NCBI GenBank assembly: GCA_003576535.1
Contig: QXCQ01000245.1
Location: 29,091 to 93,090, forward strand
Direction: 5' to 3'
Source: Nakamurella silvestris
GTDB lineage: Bacteria; Actinomycetota; Actinomycetes; Mycobacteriales; Nakamurellaceae
DNA length: 64,000 nucleotides
Shown: piece by piece, positions 34,863 through 43,195 of the stretch
Position numbering within the stretch: the stretch's first letter is position 1
Layout of the letters: each line of letters starts with the position of its first letter
Position numbers and translations under genes: made by a program
The notes under the pieces: model-generated
What the model was told of the DNA's origin: nothing
Databases searched by the model: none
The model's input: only the letters and a program-made list of their open reading frames with translations

Positions 34863-35606
34863 ATGCAACTCGTGAACAAGGTCGCCATCATCACCGGTGG
34901 CGCCGGAGGGATCGGTCGAGGTCTGACCACCGCTTTTGTGAAGGCCGGGGCGAAGGTGCTCTTCGTCGACGTCTCGGCGGAGGCGGGCCGGTCGCTGGAG
35001 CGTGAGCTCGGACCCGCTGCACAGTTCCTGGAGATCGATCTCGCCCTCCCCGAGGCGGCCGCGACCATCCGCGATGCAGCGCTGAAGGCCTACGGCCGGA
35101 TCGACGTCCTGGTGAACAACGCGAATGCATCAACCCCGGCACCACTTCTCCAGGTGGACGATGCCAACCTCGAACAGGTCTTCCACTCGAGTTTCCTGCC
35201 GACGCTGCGGCTGATGCAGGTGTGTCACGATGCGTTGGCCGTAGCCCAGGGGTCGATCATCAACTTCGCCTCGGGGGCGGGCCTGAGCGGGGACCCGAAT
35301 CAGGGCTCCTACGCGGCCGCGAAGGAGGCGATCCGTGGGATCACCCGGGTCGCCGCCAACGAATGGGGCCCGGAGGGTATCCGTGCCAACGTGATCTGCC
35401 CGTTCGCGCTGACGGACGGGGTGCGGTGGTGGAGCGAGGCGTATCCGGAGCAGGCGGCCCATGCTCTGTCGATCGTGCCGCTCCGGCGGATCGGGGACAT
35501 CGAGACCGACATCGCGCCTGCGGTGGTGTTCTTCGCCAGTGATGCCTCCCGGTACATCACCGGGCAGACCATCATGGTGGACGGCGGTGGGATCAAGATG
35601 CGCTGA
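34863..35606 (+). CDS. Short-chain dehydrogenase/reductase (SDR), classical type
   Basis: A 247-aa NAD(P)-dependent oxidoreductase. Cofactor motif TGGAGGIG (12-19), NNANAS in place of the usual NNAG, active-site Ser region FASGAG, Tyr-x3-Lys in GSYAAAKEA, and the C-terminal DGGGIKMR. An AGGGAGAAACGTC ribosome-binding stretch precedes ATG 34863. It is probably co-transcribed with the MMPL exporter upstream. The substrate is unknown. A long palindrome begins about 30 bp after the stop. Confidence 0.92.
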   Translation: MQLVNKVAIITGGAGGIGRGLTTAFVKAGAKVLFVDVSAEAGRSLERELGPAAQFLEIDLALPEAAATIRDAALKAYGRIDVLVNNANASTPAPLLQVDDANLEQVFHSSFLPTLRLMQVCHDALAVAQGSIINFASGAGLSGDPNQGSYAAAKEAIRGITRVAANEWGPEGIRANVICPFALTDGVRWWSEAYPEQAAHALSIVPLRRIGDIETDIAPAVVFFASDASRYITGQTIMVDGGGIKMR

Positions 35607-35917
35607 GCCCGGCACTCCGGTTCCGGTCGGCACTCTCCTTCCGCGCACGCTCCGCGGATCGGCGCGCCCTGCAGGGTGCGCCGATCCGGGTGCGTACGCG
35701 GAAGGAGATCAGGGGTCACCTGTGTGCCCGACGTCGTCACCAAATCGTTGCTGTGAATCAGTGGCAAACAGTAGCCAAGCCGAGAAGTGAACGTTAACAT
35801 CCTCGACAACACGATCTCCGGCCTCCCCTGCCGTGGGACCGTCCCCACACACAGTGTCGTGTCGTCGGCCCCTTTCGTAGGACGCGGCACTGTCGCCGAA
35901 CGACCGAAAGGCCGCAC
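35607..35917. promoter_or_regulatory. 311-bp region: long palindrome and LacI-like operator before the GH43 gene
   Basis: A two-tier palindrome occupies 35635-35707: 11-bp outer arms CTCCTTCCGCG / CGCGGAAGGAG, and a 34-bp inner near-perfect palindrome (35655-35688) with one mismatched pair. Further downstream, 35787-35798 reads GTGAACGTTAAC, a near-palindrome with a central CG as in LacI-family sugar operators. GAAAGG precedes ATG 35918. Confidence 0.65.
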
Positions 35918-38900
35918 ATGCCCGTGCCCCCTCTGCGTCGGTTGCGTCGGGCAGGTCTGACCCTGCTCACGACGACCACGCTCATCGCCTCCGCCCTTGC
36001 CGCCCCGGCCATGGCCTCCGCCTCTGCGCAGGCCCCCGCCGACGTCACCGACGGACTGATCCTCAGCTATCCCCTCACGCAGACCAGCGGAACGGTCGTC
36101 ACCGACGTCTCCGGCAACGGCAAGAACGGCGCCCTGGTCGGCACCGGAACCTGGACGGGCGCGGGAGGGCTGTCCCTCGACGGGTCGACCGCCTCGGTCA
36201 AGTTGCCGAACAACCTGCTCACCGGCCTTGCCTCCGTCACCGTGTCGACCGAGGTCCTCATCCGCCCGGCACAGACCGGCGCGTACTTCATCTGGGGGAT
36301 GGGCAACACGGCGACCAGCAGTGCCGGCACGGGGTACCTCTTCATGAGCGGAGACGCCTTCCGCGCCGGGATCACCACGACCAACTGGTCCGGCGAAAAG
36401 GTCACCAGCAAGGGCAGCAACCTGGCCCGTGGCGTCTGGAAGAGCGTGACCTACACGCAGACCGGCACCACTGGCACCCTCTACGAGGACGGGGTGCAGG
36501 TCGGCCAGAACACCGCGGTGTCGGTACTGCCCAGTGCCCTGACGAGCACGACCAACAACAACATCGGCAGGTCCAACTACGCCGCCGATGCTCTGCTCAA
36601 CGGCAAGGTGCGCAACTTCCGGGTCTACGACCGCGCCCTGACCGGTGCCGAGGTCGCAGACATCGCTTTGAATCCGACCACTCGGGTCGCGGCAGACAAG
36701 GCCACCCTGAGTCTGGGTGACACCTCCGCTGTCGCCGCCAATCTCGCACTTCCCGCCACCGCCGAGAACGGCTCGACGCTCTCCTGGGCCACCTCCGACC
36801 CGGCCGTGATCACCGCCGCAGGAGTGATCACCCGTGGTTCCAACGATGCCACGGCCACCCTGACGGCCACCCTCACCAACGGTGCCGTCACCGACACCAG
36901 GACCTTCCAGGTGAAGGTCCTCGCCGCCCTCAGCGCGCAGGCCCGGGCCGATGCCGCCGCCGCTGCCCTGTCCGTGCCCAACCTCGCCGATGCCCGGGGT
37001 TACCTGACCCTCCCGTCGGCCGGGTTGTACGAGTCCTCGGTGACCTGGTCCTCTGCGGACGCTGCGACCGTCACCGCGGGTGGAGTCGTCCACCGTCCCG
37101 CCTTCGGCCAGACCGCGAAGTCCGTTGCCCTCACCGCGACGGTCACCGTCGGGACCGCAACGGCCACCCGGGTGCTGACCGCCACCGTGCCGGCTCTTCC
37201 CAAGCCGGAAGCCCTTGCCGGGTATGCCTTCAGCTACTTCACCGGTGATTCGTTGGCCGGGGAGAAGATCTACTTCGCCGCCAGCAAGGGCAACAACGCC
37301 CTGCAGTGGGCCCAGGTCAACGGTGGCCAGCCCGTGTTGACCTCCACCCTCGGCACCAAGGGTCTGCGTGACCCCTTCCTCATCCGGTCCCCCGAGGGTG
37401 ACAAGTTCTACCTGTTGGCCACGGACCTGTCCATCGGCGGCGGGACCAGCTGGGGCAACGCCCAGGACAACGGCAGCAAGTACCTCGAGGTCTGGGAGTC
37501 CACCGACCTCGTCACCTGGTCGGCCCAACGGCACGTCAAGGTCGCACCCGATGCCGCGGGCGACGCCTGGGCACCCGAGGCGTACTGGTCCGACGAGGCC
37601 GGCGCCTATGTCGTCTACTGGGCGTCGAACATGACCATCGGCGGGAAGCGGTACCACCGCATCTACACCGCGAACACCCGTGACTTCATCACCTTCACCC
37701 CGCCGGTCGTCTGGCAGGATCCCGGCACCTCGGTGATCGACTCCACCGTCCTCAAGGACAACGGCACCTACTACCGCTTCACCAAGGACGAGGGCAGCGC
37801 GACCGGGTGCTCGGACATCATCCAGGAGAAGAGCACGGACCTCCTGGCGGTGGACGACATCTCGGATCCGTCCTACGACAAGAACAACCGGAAGTGGAAG
37901 CAGGTCTCGTCCTGCATCGGGAAGAACGCCGGCACCTCCGCGGTCGAAGGCCCGACCGCGATCAAGACCAACGACGGTGACACCTCCGGGTCCAAGTACT
38001 ACCTCTTCGTCGACGAGTACGGCGGGCGCGGCTACATCCCGTTGGGCACCAACAGTCTGGACGCCCCGACCTGGAAGGTCCCGGCGAGCTACAGCCTGCC
38101 GGCGAACCCGCGGCACGGCACCATCCTGCCGGTGACGGCCACCGAGCTGCGTCGTCTGGTGAACGCCCCGGACCCGGTCAAGGCGACCGCCGAGGGGCTG
38201 GTCCTGCGCTACCCGCTCGACGCGACGAGCGGCACCGTTGCCGCCGACGCCTCCGGCAACGGGTACAACGGAACCCTCTCGGGGGATGCGACCTTGAGCG
38301 GTGGTGCGCTGAACCTGGGTGGTACCAACGGGTACGTCAAACTTCCCAACAACATCATGGCCGGACTCGACGCCATCACCGTCTCCACCGACGTGTGGAT
38401 CGATTCCACCCAGGCCACCCCGTACTTCATCTGGGGACTGGGCAACACCGACACCTCCGGTGCGGGCAACGGCTACCTCTTCACCACCGGCAACAACTAC
38501 CGGACCTCGTTGACCACCGGCAGCTACACGGCCGAACAAACCGTCACCAACAGTGCGGCCCTGGGCCGCGGTGTCTGGAAGAACCTGACGTACACCCTGG
38601 CCGGCGGTACTGCCACCCTGTACCTGGACGGGATCAAGGTCGGCGAGAAGACCGGTGTCACAGCGGTTCCTGGTGACATCGGCGGCGGCACCACCACGGC
38701 CAACTACATCGGACGCTCGATGTTCACCTCCGACAAGTACCTGAAGGGCAAGGTCCGGGATTTCCGTCTCTACAACCGGGCGCTGTCCGCCGCCGAGATC
38801 GGTGCCTTGGGCAACAACGCCACCGCGCTCACCTCGGTGACCCTGGATTCGTTGAAGGTGCCGGCGATCATCAACTCGGACACCAACACCGTCCTCCTGC

Positions 38901-41365
38901 CGGTCAAGGCCGGAACCGATGTGAAGACCTTGGCACCCGTGTTCGCCGTCAGTCCGGGCAGCAGCGTGAACGAGAGCGGTGCCCAGGACTACACGTCCCC
39001 CCGCACCGTCACCGTCACGACCTCGACCGGTGCCACCCGGGTCTGGACCGTCACCGCAACGGTGATGAAGTCCCCGATCCTGCCCGGGTTCTACGCCGAC
39101 CCGAACATCGCGGTCTTCGGCGACACGTTCTACATCTACGCCACCACGGACGGCACCGCCGGCTGGGGCGGCAAGGACTTCTACTCCTGGAAGTCGAAGG
39201 ACCTGGTGACCTGGGAACGTTCCGCGCAGCCGTTCCTGACCCTGGACGGGGCCAACGGCACTGTGCCGTGGGCAACCGGAAACGCCTGGGCGCCGACCAT
39301 CATCGAGCGAGGCGGGAAGTACTACTTCTACTTCTCCGGTCACAACGCCGCCCTCAACCGCAAGACGATCGGCGTCGCGGTGGCGGACAGTCCCGAGGGT
39401 CCGTTCGTGGCGCAGCCGCAGGCCATGATCCTCAACAACGAGGCTGTGACCACCGGGCAGGCCATCGACCCGGCCACATTCCATGATCCGGTCAGTGGCA
39501 AGTACTTCCTGTTCTGGGGCAACGGCTCTCCGGTCTACGCCGAACTGGCGGACGACATGATTTCCCTCAAGCCCGGAACGATCAAGGCGCAGAGCGGGTT
39601 GACGAGCTACCGCGAAGGCAGCTTCATCAACTACCGCGACGGCATCTACCACATGACCTACTCGATCGACGACACCGGCAGCGAGAACTACCGGGTCGGC
39701 TACGCCACCTCCTCCAGCGTCGACGGTCCGTGGACCTACCGCGGCGTCATCCTTGAGAAGGACGTCTCCCAAGGGATTCTCGGTACCGGCCACAGCTCGA
39801 TCGTCCAGGTCCCGGGCACCGATGACTGGTACATCGTCTACCACCGCTTCGGAATCCCCGGTGGCGACGGCACCCACCGCGAGACGACCATCGACCACCT
39901 GTACTTCAACGCCGATGGCACCATCAAGAAGGTCGTCCCGACCCTGACCAGCGTCGAACCGCTCGTCCGGCCGGACACCACCGCGCCGGTAGCCACGGTC
40001 TCCCTGGCCCCCAACGCGCCGACCGGTGACAACGACTGGTACAACGTGCCTGTCGCCGTCACCGCCGGTGCCACCGACGACCGGGACGCCAACCCTGTCG
40101 TCAAGATCTCGATCGACGGCGCGGCCGCGGTCACCTACACCGGACCGGTCACCGTCAGCACCCAGGGCACGCACCAGATCTCGGTGACGGCAACGGATGC
40201 GGCCGGCAACACCTCCACCCCGGCGACGAAGTCCTTCAAGGTCGACACCGTTCGCCCGGTCACCGTGGGTAGCCTCACCGGAACCGGCACGGTGACGGTT
40301 ACCCTGGCCGCGACCGATGCCACCTCCGGTGTCGCCTCCACCGAGTACAAGATCGACAACGGCAACTGGACCAGCTACGGCGCACCGTTCACCGTGACCT
40401 CCGGAACCTCCGACAAGACGGTGACCTTCCGGTCCACCGACCGGGCCGGCAATGCCGAGACCACCCAGGAACTCACGGTTCCCAAGATCGGTGTCGTTGC
40501 CACGAAGACCACCATCGAGGTCGCCGACACCACGGTGTCGACCAAGGACGACCTGGTCGTCACGGCGAAGGTCACCTCGACCGTCCCGTTCGCCGGAACC
40601 GTCACCCTCTACGACGGCGCCACCGCGATCGCGACGAACCCGCTGTACGTTCCCGACGGGACGAGCGGCGACAACCCGCTGTTCCAGGGCATGGTGACCT
40701 TCCGCGACCACGCCACCGGCATGGCCACCGGGCGGCGCCAGTTCACCGTCGCCTTCACCCCGGACGGCACGACGGTGTCGGCGTCCACCTCGGCGGCGGC
40801 CGCGGTCGAGATCTACTTCTTCGACACCCCGCCCGGATCCTCCTTCTACGACGAGATCCTGTGGTTGTCCGGTTCCGGGATCACCACCGGGGTGACGGGC
40901 GGAGGCTTCGATCCGATCGGGTTGGTCTCGCGTCAGGCGATGGCGGCGTTCCTCTACCGCATGACCCACCCGGGTCAGGCCGCGCCGACCTGCGCCGCAG
41001 CCCCGTTCGCCGATGTTCCGGTGAGCAACCAGTTCTGCGGTGAGATCAGCTGGTTGAAGACGCAGAACATCACCACCGGTTATGCGGGGAACAAGTTCCA
41101 GCCCGGGGCGTCGATCGACCGTCAGGCGATGGCCGCGTTCCTGTACCGGCTGCGGCACCCGGGTGTCACCACCGGCCCGACCTGCACCTCGGCTCCGTTC
41201 GCCGATGTTCCGGTGGGCAGCCAGTTCTGCGGTGAGATCAGCTGGTTGAAGACGCAGAACATCACCACCGGCTATGCGGGGAACAAGTTCCAGCCGGGCG
41301 AGAAGATCTCGCGCCAGGCGATGGCGGCGTTCCTCTACCGCTTGCAGGGGGTGGCGGGACACTGA
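35918..41365 (+). CDS. Secreted multidomain glycoside hydrolase with two GH43 modules, two LamG domains and SLH-like repeats
   Basis: An 1815-aa exported enzyme probably acting on arabinose- or xylose-containing polysaccharide. Order: signal peptide (about 1-37, ending AMASASA); LamG-like domain (42-257); two atypical Ig-like domains (258-426); GH43 module 1 (about 450-750; RDPFL base Asp, VEGPT acid Glu); second LamG-like domain (757-966); Ig/cadherin-like (969-1049); GH43 module 2 (about 1051-1350; YADPN Asp, YREGSF Glu); OmpL47/Ig-like repeats (1352-1632); three SLH-like repeats (1633-1815), two nearly identical (FADVPV, FCGEISWLKTQNITTGYAGNKFQPG) with paired Cys. The SLH-like tail should hold it at the cell surface. 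A 2046-aa open frame on the opposite strand is antisense shadow. Exact glycosidic specificity cannot be told. Confidence 0.92.
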   Translation: MPVPPLRRLRRAGLTLLTTTTLIASALAAPAMASASAQAPADVTDGLILSYPLTQTSGTVVTDVSGNGKNGALVGTGTWTGAGGLSLDGSTASVKLPNNLLTGLASVTVSTEVLIRPAQTGAYFIWGMGNTATSSAGTGYLFMSGDAFRAGITTTNWSGEKVTSKGSNLARGVWKSVTYTQTGTTGTLYEDGVQVGQNTAVSVLPSALTSTTNNNIGRSNYAADALLNGKVRNFRVYDRALTGAEVADIALNPTTRVAADKATLSLGDTSAVAANLALPATAENGSTLSWATSDPAVITAAGVITRGSNDATATLTATLTNGAVTDTRTFQVKVLAALSAQARADAAAAALSVPNLADARGYLTLPSAGLYESSVTWSSADAATVTAGGVVHRPAFGQTAKSVALTATVTVGTATATRVLTATVPALPKPEALAGYAFSYFTGDSLAGEKIYFAASKGNNALQWAQVNGGQPVLTSTLGTKGLRDPFLIRSPEGDKFYLLATDLSIGGGTSWGNAQDNGSKYLEVWESTDLVTWSAQRHVKVAPDAAGDAWAPEAYWSDEAGAYVVYWASNMTIGGKRYHRIYTANTRDFITFTPPVVWQDPGTSVIDSTVLKDNGTYYRFTKDEGSATGCSDIIQEKSTDLLAVDDISDPSYDKNNRKWKQVSSCIGKNAGTSAVEGPTAIKTNDGDTSGSKYYLFVDEYGGRGYIPLGTNSLDAPTWKVPASYSLPANPRHGTILPVTATELRRLVNAPDPVKATAEGLVLRYPLDATSGTVAADASGNGYNGTLSGDATLSGGALNLGGTNGYVKLPNNIMAGLDAITVSTDVWIDSTQATPYFIWGLGNTDTSGAGNGYLFTTGNNYRTSLTTGSYTAEQTVTNSAALGRGVWKNLTYTLAGGTATLYLDGIKVGEKTGVTAVPGDIGGGTTTANYIGRSMFTSDKYLKGKVRDFRLYNRALSAAEIGALGNNATALTSVTLDSLKVPAIINSDTNTVLLPVKAGTDVKTLAPVFAVSPGSSVNESGAQDYTSPRTVTVTTSTGATRVWTVTATVMKSPILPGFYADPNIAVFGDTFYIYATTDGTAGWGGKDFYSWKSKDLVTWERSAQPFLTLDGANGTVPWATGNAWAPTIIERGGKYYFYFSGHNAALNRKTIGVAVADSPEGPFVAQPQAMILNNEAVTTGQAIDPATFHDPVSGKYFLFWGNGSPVYAELADDMISLKPGTIKAQSGLTSYREGSFINYRDGIYHMTYSIDDTGSENYRVGYATSSSVDGPWTYRGVILEKDVSQGILGTGHSSIVQVPGTDDWYIVYHRFGIPGGDGTHRETTIDHLYFNADGTIKKVVPTLTSVEPLVRPDTTAPVATVSLAPNAPTGDNDWYNVPVAVTAGATDDRDANPVVKISIDGAAAVTYTGPVTVSTQGTHQISVTATDAAGNTSTPATKSFKVDTVRPVTVGSLTGTGTVTVTLAATDATSGVASTEYKIDNGNWTSYGAPFTVTSGTSDKTVTFRSTDRAGNAETTQELTVPKIGVVATKTTIEVADTTVSTKDDLVVTAKVTSTVPFAGTVTLYDGATAIATNPLYVPDGTSGDNPLFQGMVTFRDHATGMATGRRQFTVAFTPDGTTVSASTSAAAAVEIYFFDTPPGSSFYDEILWLSGSGITTGVTGGGFDPIGLVSRQAMAAFLYRMTHPGQAAPTCAAAPFADVPVSNQFCGEISWLKTQNITTGYAGNKFQPGASIDRQAMAAFLYRLRHPGVTTGPTCTSAPFADVPVGSQFCGEISWLKTQNITTGYAGNKFQPGEKISRQAMAAFLYRLQGVAGH

Positions 41366-41386
41366 CGGCCTGACCCGTTCGACCCA

Positions 41387-41437
41387 CACCGTCCCCGGGT
41401 CGGCGCACTCTGCAGGGTGCGCCGACCCGGGACGGTG
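41387..41437. repeat. Near-perfect palindrome after the GH43 gene
   Basis: Perfect 14-bp arms 41394-41407 and 41418-41431, extended by CACCGT (41387-41392) / ACGGTG (41432-41437) after a one-base bulge. The core and right arm CTGCAGGGTGCGCCGACCCGG match the palindrome at 35669-35690 except for one base. It may terminate the GH43 transcript. Confidence 0.85.
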
Positions 41438-41587
41438 CGCGCCGAACACCGTCCGCTCACCTCTCAGGGGCCTCTCAGGCCCCCGTCCTTAGCATTCGCG
41501 GTGCCCTGCTGGGTGCCGCTCGCGACGACATCCGACTCCTCGGGCCGCTGACCAGTTTCTGGTTCCGACCAACGAACGGATCGTCCG

Positions 41588-42901
41588 ATGCCTTCATCCG
41601 CGGCGAAATCGCCGAGCCCCGAATTCCCCGACCGTGCTCAGACCCGACTACGTCCGCACGGAACCGCCGCCGCACCGGACACCCCGGGAACCCTCGAACG
41701 GTGGAGCAAGGTCCCCGAGGTCACCGTCTACTTCTGGATCATCAAGATCCTGTGCACGACGGTCGGGGAAACGGCGGCCGACTACCTGAACGTCAATCTG
41801 AACTTCGGCCTCCGCGGCACCTCGGTGGTCACCGGGATCCTGCTGGCCGTTGTCCTGGCCGCCCAGTTCCGGGCCCGCCGTTACGTCCCGGCGCTCTACT
41901 GGACCGCCGTGGCCCTGGTCAGCGTGTTCGGCACCCTCGTCACCGACAATCTCACCGACGGGCTGGGGGTCCCGCTCCAGCTCAGCACGATCGTTTTCGC
42001 GGTACTGCTCGCGGCGGTTTTCGGTGCCTGGTACCTCAGCGAGCGGACACTCTCGATCCATTCGATCATCACCCGGCGGCGGGAGGTGTTCTACTGGCTG
42101 GCGATCCTGTTCACCTTCGCCCTGGGAACCGCCGCCGGTGACCTGATGTCCGAGGGTCTGGGGTTGGGATATTCGCGGACCGGACTCATCGTCGGTGGTC
42201 TGATCCTGGTCGGGGCGCTGGCCTGGCGTCTCGGGCTCAACCCCGTCCTCTCCTTCTGGATCATCTACATCCTCACCCGACCGCTCGGTGCATCGTTGGG
42301 TGACTACCTGTCGCAGCCCGGTTCCCACGGCGGACTGGGCGTGGGTGTGACCCTGACCAGCATCATCTTCATCGTCGGCATCCTGGTCATCGTCGGGTAT
42401 CTGTCCGTGAGCAGGAAGGACGTCGTCCGGGTGCCGGTCAGGACGCCCGCGGAACACCAGGCGCCGAGCCGTCACGGGGTCGTCCAGACCGCCGTGGTGG
42501 TGGGGTTGGTGGTTGCCGCCTCGGTCACCGGGTACAACCTTCGTCACTCCGCCCTGCAGGCGGAGGCGGCGAGCAGTGCCGGCCTTACTGCTGCCGGTCT
42601 TACCGCTGCCGAAGTTTCCGCCCAGGTGCCCGCCCTCGGTGACATGACGGTCTTCCGGACCATCACCCGGGACACCCTGGGGCTGATCGACGCCGGGGAC
42701 CAGGCGGGGGCGACCGGCAGGGTCGCCGACCTCGAGTACGAGTGGGACAACGCCCAGGCTCGGCTCAAGCCGCGGAGCACGGAGCAGTGGGGGAGGGTGG
42801 ACGGCGCGATCGACACGGTGCTCCGCGACCTGCGAGCCGCCGGGCCCGATCCGGCCGCGGAGAAGACGGCCCTGGGTGAACTCCTGGCGCTCCTGGCCTG
42901 A
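41588..42901 (+). CDS. COG4705-type membrane protein with four-fold internal repeat
   Basis: A 437-aa polytopic membrane protein of an uncharacterised family. After a 40-aa hydrophilic N-terminus, four similar units can be aligned, each with an aromatic helix start, a Gly and an acidic Asp-x-L end: KVPEVTVYFWIIKILCTTVGET..DYL, VPALYWTAVALVSVFGTLVTDNL, REVFYWLAILFTFALGTAAGDLM and NPVLSFWIIYILTRPLGASLGDYL. A ninth segment (VVQTAVVVGLVVAASVTG) leads to a 120-aa extracytoplasmic helical tail, which is an addition to the basic family. Role unknown; the conserved acidic residues in membrane segments suggest ion or small-molecule binding. Confidence 0.8.
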   Translation: MPSSAAKSPSPEFPDRAQTRLRPHGTAAAPDTPGTLERWSKVPEVTVYFWIIKILCTTVGETAADYLNVNLNFGLRGTSVVTGILLAVVLAAQFRARRYVPALYWTAVALVSVFGTLVTDNLTDGLGVPLQLSTIVFAVLLAAVFGAWYLSERTLSIHSIITRRREVFYWLAILFTFALGTAAGDLMSEGLGLGYSRTGLIVGGLILVGALAWRLGLNPVLSFWIIYILTRPLGASLGDYLSQPGSHGGLGVGVTLTSIIFIVGILVIVGYLSVSRKDVVRVPVRTPAEHQAPSRHGVVQTAVVVGLVVAASVTGYNLRHSALQAEAASSAGLTAAGLTAAEVSAQVPALGDMTVFRTITRDTLGLIDAGDQAGATGRVADLEYEWDNAQARLKPRSTEQWGRVDGAIDTVLRDLRAAGPDPAAEKTALGELLALLA

Positions 42902-43195
42902 ACCGCCTCGGCGGGTCGTTCCCGTGCACGGCTTCCCGGTCGACCCCACGCTGCGTGGTGCGCTCGATCCGGGCGCGGTGTGCGGGAACGATTCGGCTAC
43001 CTGTAGTGGTCGTTCCCGAACCTGGCGTTATCAGGCGTTCGCCTGACGGTTCATACGTCCCAGTGGGCAACCAATGTCACAACCCGTCACAAGAACTTTC
43101 ATGTTTTCTTGGAAAATTTGGTTGATTACCACCCATTCAGGGCAAACGAGGGCAATCCTGGTACGTGGTCGGGATGGTGTGACCAAGGAGCGCTG
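42902..43195. promoter_or_regulatory. 294-bp region with interrupted palindrome upstream of the LuxR regulator
   Basis: A long bulged palindrome spans about 42917-42990: outer arms CGTTCCCGTGCAC (42917-42929) and GTGTGCGGGAACG (42978-42990). Next to it GGGAACGA (42984-42991) can instead pair with TCGTTCCC (43010-43017), so two exclusive folds exist. The remaining AT-richer 100 bp before AAGGAG (43185-43190) should hold the promoter. Confidence 0.6.

Noticed and set aside
35309..41449. A 2046-aa open frame on the minus strand
   Set aside because: It is antisense to the clear GH43 protein; its translation is rich in Gly, Arg, Val and Asp without domains, as expected of high-GC shadow frames.
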